Assembly (NCBI GenBank): GCA_964020085.1
Contig: OZ026604.1
Coordinates: 20,504,894-20,568,893 of the forward strand
DNA: 64,000 bases
Origin: Micromussa lordhowensis
Lineage: Eukaryota; Cnidaria; Anthozoa; Scleractinia; Lobophylliidae
Direction: 5' to 3'
The translations under genes were made by a program, and so were the position numbers. Under the pieces are notes generated by a model that did no database searches, was not told where the DNA came from, and saw only the letters and a list, made by a program, of their open reading frames with translations. Below are positions 58,701 through 64,000 of the stretch, one piece after another (position 1 is the stretch's first letter; each line of letters opens with the position of its first letter).

Positions 58701-59519
58701 GCTGGAAGAGAATAGTGATGGCGGGAAACGAAATAACGAGAGAGACAGGACCAACAGCCCAGACTGGAAGTACGTGTTGAATTGGTGGCCGGACAAAACA
58801 CTGACCCCTAGTCCATGGACTAGCCTAATGGACTACCCAAATGGACTACCCCTAAAATTACTATTTAACATGAGTACTATGTTAAGAAGCTGCGATAACA
58901 TACTTACACTCCACGAACCTGCATATTTTCGTTCCGCATGGCCTGCAGCCGCCACTTTGAATAATTATACTGAATAAATGCAACCGCTAACACAAAATGT
59001 GCAGACTCAAATCAAATCAAATATTCTGTGGACCATTCTGTGGGCATTAGATAAAATAATTCGAAAAGGCATTGAAAATGAAATGTAAGTGAGATACCCG
59101 CCTTAATATCACAAGTTTAATGTCACAGTAACTGTCAAGCTTCCTCCAGGTGATTCAGTAGCTCAGCCCTTCTTGAACAGACGAACTGATGACTAATAAT
59201 CTTCAGTATGTTACGCATGATTTGTTTTGCAGCTAGTTGTCAGGCTTTTTCAAAATGAAATAGAAATGGGGATCGGATGAGGATGAGGCTATGGGACAGC
59301 AAGCTCTAAAGTCAATATCTGGTGCTATTTTGACATTCACCATTATCAATGGCTATATCTGAATAGAAAAAGAGATTCTATCAATCGACAATCTCTTATA
59401 AATTCATATGCATGGAACAGTCTTATTTACTACAATCTGCATCCGTAACATTAAATTATGCGCAACACTGGTAATTATGCTTTTTCATTGTACTGGATGA
59501 AAAAGAACGAAAATAATTA

Positions 59520-60230
59520 CAGTCGAAGCTCTCGTAAGCGGACACCCTCGGGACGCGAAAAAAGTGTCCGTAACTGGAACTGGCCGCTTACGAGAATGGT
59601 TCTCGTAAGCGGCCACTAGAGGTGTAGGGGATAGATGGCCGCTTACGGGAGTTTACCCAGCTAACAATAAATACAGTACCATACTGGAAATACAAAAAAC
59701 TACCGCTGTATTAAATCACATATTTGTGTTATTGCGCCCTATACTGTACAAGCCTACGATATAATGACGCCAAGTGTATACTGCAGTAATAGGACTTTCC
59801 CTTAGTGATTTTTTAAAAACAACTGCAGTAATAGGACTTTCACTTAGTGAATTTTTTGAAAACAACAAATCATAATTGCAACCAACACCAAAATATTCAA
59901 CATTAACAGCCTCAACAAAAAGTAGTGATACGGTTTAAAATGTTTACGACCTGTGTGTCTTTCAGTCAGACTTCAGTTTATATTAGTCTGGTTGGTTAGT
60001 TATATTAGTCTGGTCAGTTTCTTTGGGGCGTCCGCTTACGGGAGCTTAAAAACAAAGAAAAAGTCTAAGTCATAATCTCTGAAAAGTGTCCGCGGCCGCT
60101 TACGGGAATGTCCGCTTACGAGAATGTAAAAATACAGAGTTTGTGTGGAAGTTAAAACGGGATTTCAAACAAGGCGGCCGTAAGTAGAGCTGTCCGCTTA
60201 CGAGAGTGTCCGTTAAGAGAGCTTCGACTG
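59520..60230. mobile_element. Tc1/mariner (pogo/Tigger-like) MITE, TA flanks
   Basis: 711 bp with ends CAGTCGAAGCTCTCGTAAGC and its complement, and TA at 59518-59519 and 60231-60232. The motif GTCCGCTTACG(A/G)GA recurs at least six times in both orientations inside the ends. No transposase. Confidence 0.85.
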
Positions 60231-60639
60231 TACAACTACATGTTGTAACTGTATGCTGTCCCTCATACACAAACCTCACCCACTTTGACATAATATGCCC
60301 AGCCTACTTTACATATTTATATGTTGCATACACAGCTGAGTCAGAATGAGTAGCTTGTTTTGATGATGAGTAACAAGTGGGGGAGCATACCATGAGTTAC
60401 TCTGTTACTCTATTGAGTTATTCTGTGGGCATATAAGTAAGCGTCAAACTGTTCTTGCTCATTTTGAGTAAAACCAGCATTGAGTGCGCATCACTGTATG
60501 GCATACCTTTGTTGCCAAAAGCCGTTTAGTCGAAGTTACAATAGAGACCGCCACGAGAGACAAGGTTGTTGGAAAGGTTTAGAAAGGCAACCAGAGGTCG
60601 AGAGAAAAAAGACCATCAGTGATCACTCAGATATTTTTT

Positions 60640-61136
60640 TGCCCCGTGGAAGAAGGTAAAAACAATGGAGAAAACCTAGAGGAGGAAGAGGAGGAGGATA
60701 GGAGCAGCTCCGACGAGAAACAAGGGGAAGTGGAAGTATGATCCATGGAAGCCATTACGTTAAAAAGTGGGGGAAGATCTCGAAAAGCCCTACATGAAAG
60801 AGGTCCAACGGTTCCTTAATAGGAGAAAACCCAAGACTATGCCGAGAATGCTGCTTTCGATACCCTATTACCTGGAAGAAGAAGAAGGCTACGGTGTAGA
60901 CTTACCTAGAGCGTCTAAAATGGACTCATCGAATCAAGCTCGATGCAATACACCGTGAAGCCATGAAAACTGTTCAACGCTTTATTAAAGAAGACGATAA
61001 GGAGTTTGACGAGGCATCCGAGTCAGCAGTGGCAAAACGGAAATTCCTGATAAACGGAGTCATGCAAAAGAAACCACTCCCCGATGAATCGGATGATGAC
61101 AAAGAAGAAGAAGAAGCAGAAGAGAAGATATCTTAG
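60640..61136 (+). pseudogene. Decayed acidic-tail ORFs of a virus-like element
   Basis: 60767-60958 and 60963-61136 are short open frames in different phase that look like pieces of one gene. MKEVQRFLNRR in the first and MKTVQRFIKED in the second suggest an internal duplication. The second ends in a DESDDDKEEEEAEEK acidic tail. Another acid-rich piece (EEEEEEDRSSSDE) is at 60680-60715. Function unknown. Confidence 0.4.
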
Positions 61137-61160
61137 TGAGTGAAACACTGAATTAGTCAT

Positions 61161-61604
61161 GTGCCTCTTATAAGAGCGTGTGATTCTAGAGTTTTAGTCA
61201 TCATTTGCAAGATGCCACACGGGATGAATTGCTCCAATAATATACCGGAGAATAACAAGAAGGTCATTTGTTGGAGTGCCTGCCATAAAGGAAGTTATGC
61301 AAAAGAACAGAGAGCGATTCCTGACTCGGTAAAAACGATGACGAACAGAGAACGTCGAGATTCTCAAACCCGACGTAAAAGATGGTATGAAATTAACAAG
61401 GAACGACTCATCAGCAGCCAGAGAGCCTATTGTCAACAGAACGAGGAGCACATCAGAAATTGCCGAAGACAATACGGTAAAAGCAACAGGGAATGGTTAA
61501 ACGAATATTGGAGAAGTCATTATGCCAAGAATATGGACCGGATCAGGCAAAGGCTCAACGGACAAGAATCTCATGCATTTGAGGGTCTGGGACCAAAAGC
61601 CTGA
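61161..61604 (+). CDS. Basic 147-residue ORF of a virus-like element
   Basis: The C-terminal two thirds (residues 55-135) is a helix-rich, very basic repeat of the type RRKRWYEINKERLISSQRAY / EHIRNCRRQYGKSNREW. Such R/K-Y repeats occur in proteins of large DNA viruses and virus-derived elements. The N-terminal part is Cys-rich. ATG by length only. No host homologue recognised. No intron visible. Confidence 0.5.
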   Translation: MPLIRACDSRVLVIICKMPHGMNCSNNIPENNKKVICWSACHKGSYAKEQRAIPDSVKTMTNRERRDSQTRRKRWYEINKERLISSQRAYCQQNEEHIRNCRRQYGKSNREWLNEYWRSHYAKNMDRIRQRLNGQESHAFEGLGPKA

Positions 61605-61959
61605 GACACAAGGACTCAGACTCTTTGTTTGTTTATATCAATTTAATGACATTACTGTGGGGGGAGGGGGGGGCGGCATACTCCTTATCCCACGTCTTCT
61701 ATTTTTTAAGTCCTCAATAAACATGTTAAAGAAGTGTCTTTTTTAATCTGTAAGTAGCTTCCCAGACATTGTCCTATGCAAGACTGATTGGTTATCAGTC
61801 CCTCGTGTCTTTTTACCAGTCCCTTGTGTCACTCTGATTGGTACAAAGAAACCACTCACAATTCATTTGATTTATGAATACATCGACTTTCAACTCGAAT
61901 CAGTTAATTGGTTTCCTGTGACCTCTTAGTCTCTCCTGTCACTCTGATCGGTAAAAAGA

Positions 61960-62025
61960 AACCAAACACGATTCGTAAGGCAGCCTCTCTATAGTCAGAC
62001 CTCGGACTCAATTCTCTCAGTCTTC
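61960..62025 (+). promoter_or_regulatory. Promoter-like block with CCAAT-type and GCCTCTCTATAGTC motif
   Basis: GCCTCTCTATAGTCAGACCT at 61983 has a close copy at 63964 (GCCTCCCTATAGTCATACTT). Upstream, CACTCTGATTGGTACAAAGA (61829) recurs as CACTCTGATCGGTAAAAAGA (61939). An ATG follows at 62031. Looks like a repeated promoter of the virus-like element. Confidence 0.5.
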
Positions 62026-62030
62026 AGCAT

Positions 62031-62700
62031 ATGGTCGCTTACTATCAAGACCTCTGTCGTTTTGGACCACAAGACACTATTGTAAGTATTTTATCGATTT
62101 ATCGGCGAAACCTCCCGGAGGAGTTGATAGACCCTCTCGGCGAACGGCGAAACATCGACGTCATTAGCCAGCCAAGCTCATGCATTCTGCTTGGCTCATC
62201 ACTTCTCGATTGTCTCGCACCAAAGAAGTAAGTGTAATTTTTCTTTTCAGTCTCAAACAACTTCGGTCAAGGACAACTTATGTCTCGTCATAGACTTGGA
62301 GGGATTCTTTGTGCAAAAGAAATTTCAAGTGTGTGAAATGGGTTATTACTCTTGGAATGAACAGTTTGACCCCTATGCGTTCTTTCGACCATCAACATTC
62401 AAAGACTTATCTTACAAGGACAGAAAGAGAGTGAACTTTACAAAACATAAAATACATGGACTCACTTATCAACCCCGTTACTGATAGAGAGCTTATACAT
62501 TAGCAAGATCAACTAGAGACTACCTTATTGCGATTGTACAACCAATACAAGACAGAGGTCGACTGTAGCCTACAAACGAGGTCATGCTGAAAAAGACTTG
62601 TTAAACAAACTGAACATTCCTTGTCTCGATTTGGAAACATGGGATTGTCCAAAATACGAACAGTTAAAGCAAACAGTTGTTGAACCATTATGAACCATTA
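62031..62700 (+). pseudogene. Virus-like gene fragments with DLEGF motif
   Basis: Open frame 62191-62484 contains LCLVIDLEGFFVQKKF and then CEMGYYSW, and a third frame at 62570-62690 has LNIPCLDLETWDCPKY. The DLE..F pattern and the later HxxxDLL..IPC..LE text resemble a nuclease-like protein often found in Polinton/adintovirus-type insertions of invertebrates, but I cannot confirm it. Frames are broken by stops, so it is a relic. The ORF from 62031 (66 residues) may be the N-terminus. Confidence 0.4.
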
Positions 62701-63005
62701 TACATAGCTGCGGTTTTCACTTAAATGATAATATTCACAATTGTTTCATGACCGACTGTCACGCGTTTCGGTTATAGTTTCAAACTTATGTCGTGTAAAT
62801 AATCAACTTCCAATATTTTCGGAACGTATTGGCAGTCACCTATACAAACAGTTGAAACAAAGAGCGTTTTCGCGTGTTTTTAGCATTTTCACTTAGTGCG
62901 CATGCGTACGTCACCCGCATGTCCCACAAGTGTGCATCAACAGGTTAACTGGGAAGAAAACCAAGACGGAACGAAACGAAGTTGGCAAAGAGGCTCAAAC
63001 GAGGT

Positions 63006-63176
63006 GAGCCGGGCATCAATCGACTGGACAAGATTGCCAAGCAACACGATATCGATTATTCCAAAGCAAAGAATTTGAGAGACAAGTGAAAAGCGGATAC
63101 GAAGATGATCAAGGCCATCGAAAAGTTACCCATGAACAAAACACTGACTGAAAAGATTGCGAAAAGAATCATCTAG
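63006..63176 (+). pseudogene. Phospholipase-A2-like domain fragment of viral type
   Basis: The frame from 63006 holds GINRLDKIAKQHDIDYSKAK, with the HDxxY catalytic motif of the small PLA2 domains used by parvovirus VP1 and by adintovirus/Polinton minor capsid proteins. A TGA at 63087 interrupts it, and the glycine-rich calcium loop in front is not preserved. It ends at TAG 63174. Not functional as it stands. Confidence 0.55.
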
Positions 63177-63354
63177 GCCAAGAGAAAGTTAAAATTGTAA
63201 TCATTTCTCCCTTTGGAGTTCATGTTATTCAATAAAAGTTGACAAAGGAAATATAAGACTATGTTTTAAACAATCAAATGACATAATTCTAATAACTAAG
63301 ATAAGTCGTGCATGTGTACCATTAAGTCATTTCATTACTTATCCTGACACAGTC

Positions 63355-63741
63355 ATGTTCACTTCACAGTCACATCAGCCTGTTTTACGCCGGAGCCGTT
63401 CATTAGCTCCTCGACGATCTTTTTCCCTGGTCATCGCACCCCGTCGAAGTAGATCCTTGGGGCCTAAGGCAGTTCCCTTAGCAACTAAACGGTTGGAGAA
63501 CGATGACGATCAGTGGATCTTTGAATCGTCTAATGATGTCCTCATGGATGAATATTACTCAAACAGGAGACCTTTTCATGATAGTGACGATGACTCTCAG
63601 GATGAGGTAATGATTGGAGGGGGTGCCACACCATTGTTGGACTTTCAGCTTCGCCCCTTGTTCATAGATGTTTCGTCGCGTTTGTACATAGTTGTAAAAA
63701 GTAGGTCCCGGCGAGAAAGAGTCGAGGTGGCACCTCGATGA
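63355..63741 (+). CDS. Arg/Ser-rich then acidic 128-residue ORF of unknown role
   Basis: The N-terminus (residues 10-45) repeats RRSRSLAPRRSFSL / APRRSRSLGP like a nucleic-acid condensing protein. The middle is acidic (DDDQW, DSDDDSQDE). It ends in a homopolymer C region that may hide a frame error. Lies in the virus-like region with no splice sites noticed. Confidence 0.4.
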   Translation: MFTSQSHQPVLRRSRSLAPRRSFSLVIAPRRSRSLGPKAVPLATKRLENDDDQWIFESSNDVLMDEYYSNRRPFHDSDDDSQDEVMIGGGATPLLDFQLRPLFIDVSSRLYIVVKSRSRRERVEVAPR

Positions 63742-63746
63742 CACCC

Positions 63747-63765
63747 CTCCCCCCCCCCCCCCCCA
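63747..63765. repeat. Poly-C tract
   Basis: Run of about 17 C residues. Confidence 0.9.
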
Positions 63766-63963
63766 CCTGTGGTTTCTGTGCGGTTAGAGAATTCAACACG
63801 AGCTGGGGTAACCAATCCATGGGGAGTGCCCATCACCCAGAAATTGCAGGGTTTAATGTTCTCCTTAGGAGAGGGGGACTGGAGAAACTATTGTATTTAA
63901 TTCTGATTTCTTTCCTCTGATTGGATACCGATGATGTCATCGTCCTATGATGCTTTTGGGATA

Positions 63964-64000
63964 GCCTCCCTATAGTCATACTTCGAACCCCAGTCAGTCA
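63964..64000 (+). promoter_or_regulatory. Second copy of the promoter-like motif
   Basis: GCCTCCCTATAGTCATACTT, matching 61983-62003, preceded at 63918 by CCTCTGATTGG. The gene it would serve lies right of the window. Confidence 0.5.

Noticed and set aside
62228..62250. GTAAGT...TTTTCAG pair that looks like a 23-base intron
   Set aside because: Too short for an animal intron; the surrounding frames are already broken.

Overview
This is animal genomic DNA, most likely from a cnidarian and probably an anthozoan such as a coral or sea anemone. The evidence is short exons with GT/AG borders and long AT-rich introns, extracellular genes built from PAN, EGF and D8C/uromodulin cassettes, interferon-regulatory-factor (IRF) genes whose DNA-binding domain lies in one exon, and dense fossil transposons. 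No species call can be made from the sequence alone. Layout: 0-14 kb is almost entirely mobile and duplicated DNA. Partial copies of one repeat flank two oppositely oriented, damaged PAR-type bZIP genes. Around and inside these copies sit an L1/Tx1-type LINE with a target-site duplication, an RTE/CR1-type LINE 3' end, a Crypton/KIAA1958-like relic, a Harbinger-type element with another MITE nested in it, and several small TIR elements. 14-25 kb holds one clear gene on the minus strand (16512-22762, five exons, 360 residues) for a secreted PAN, fibrinogen-like, EGF, EGF, D8C protein, plus LINE, SINE, hairpin and Penelope-like debris. 26-52.5 kb is the centre of interest: three tandem IRF genes, all on the minus strand. 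IRF-a (26004-29481) gives 243 residues, IRF-b (33556-41936) 262 or 413 residues, and IRF-c (45463-52364) 353-360 residues. I joined the exons by splice sites and reading phase, and each total is an exact multiple of three. IRF-b and IRF-c carry a two-exon acidic cassette of the phase 1-0-1 type that can be added or removed without breaking the frame. IRF-c has one cassette. The IRF-b locus has four in tandem, two of them in an almost identical 921-922 bp duplication. A copy of the palindromic NF-kappaB-type site GGGGAATCCCC, or a close variant, lies upstream of each IRF gene. In IRF-c it lies about 30 bp from a TATA-like box. 52.6-59.5 kb has no gene I recognise apart from a damaged Cys-rich fragment near 58.5 kb. 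59.5-60.2 kb is a TIR element with TA flanks. 60.6-64.0 kb looks like a decayed virus-like or Polinton/adintovirus-like insertion, with small basic and acidic ORFs, a phospholipase-A2-like HD motif fragment and two copies of a promoter-like motif. Working together: the IRF cluster with shared kappaB sites and an ISRE-like element reads as an inducible innate-immune transcription-factor array whose acidic activation-type segment is changing by exon-cassette duplication.
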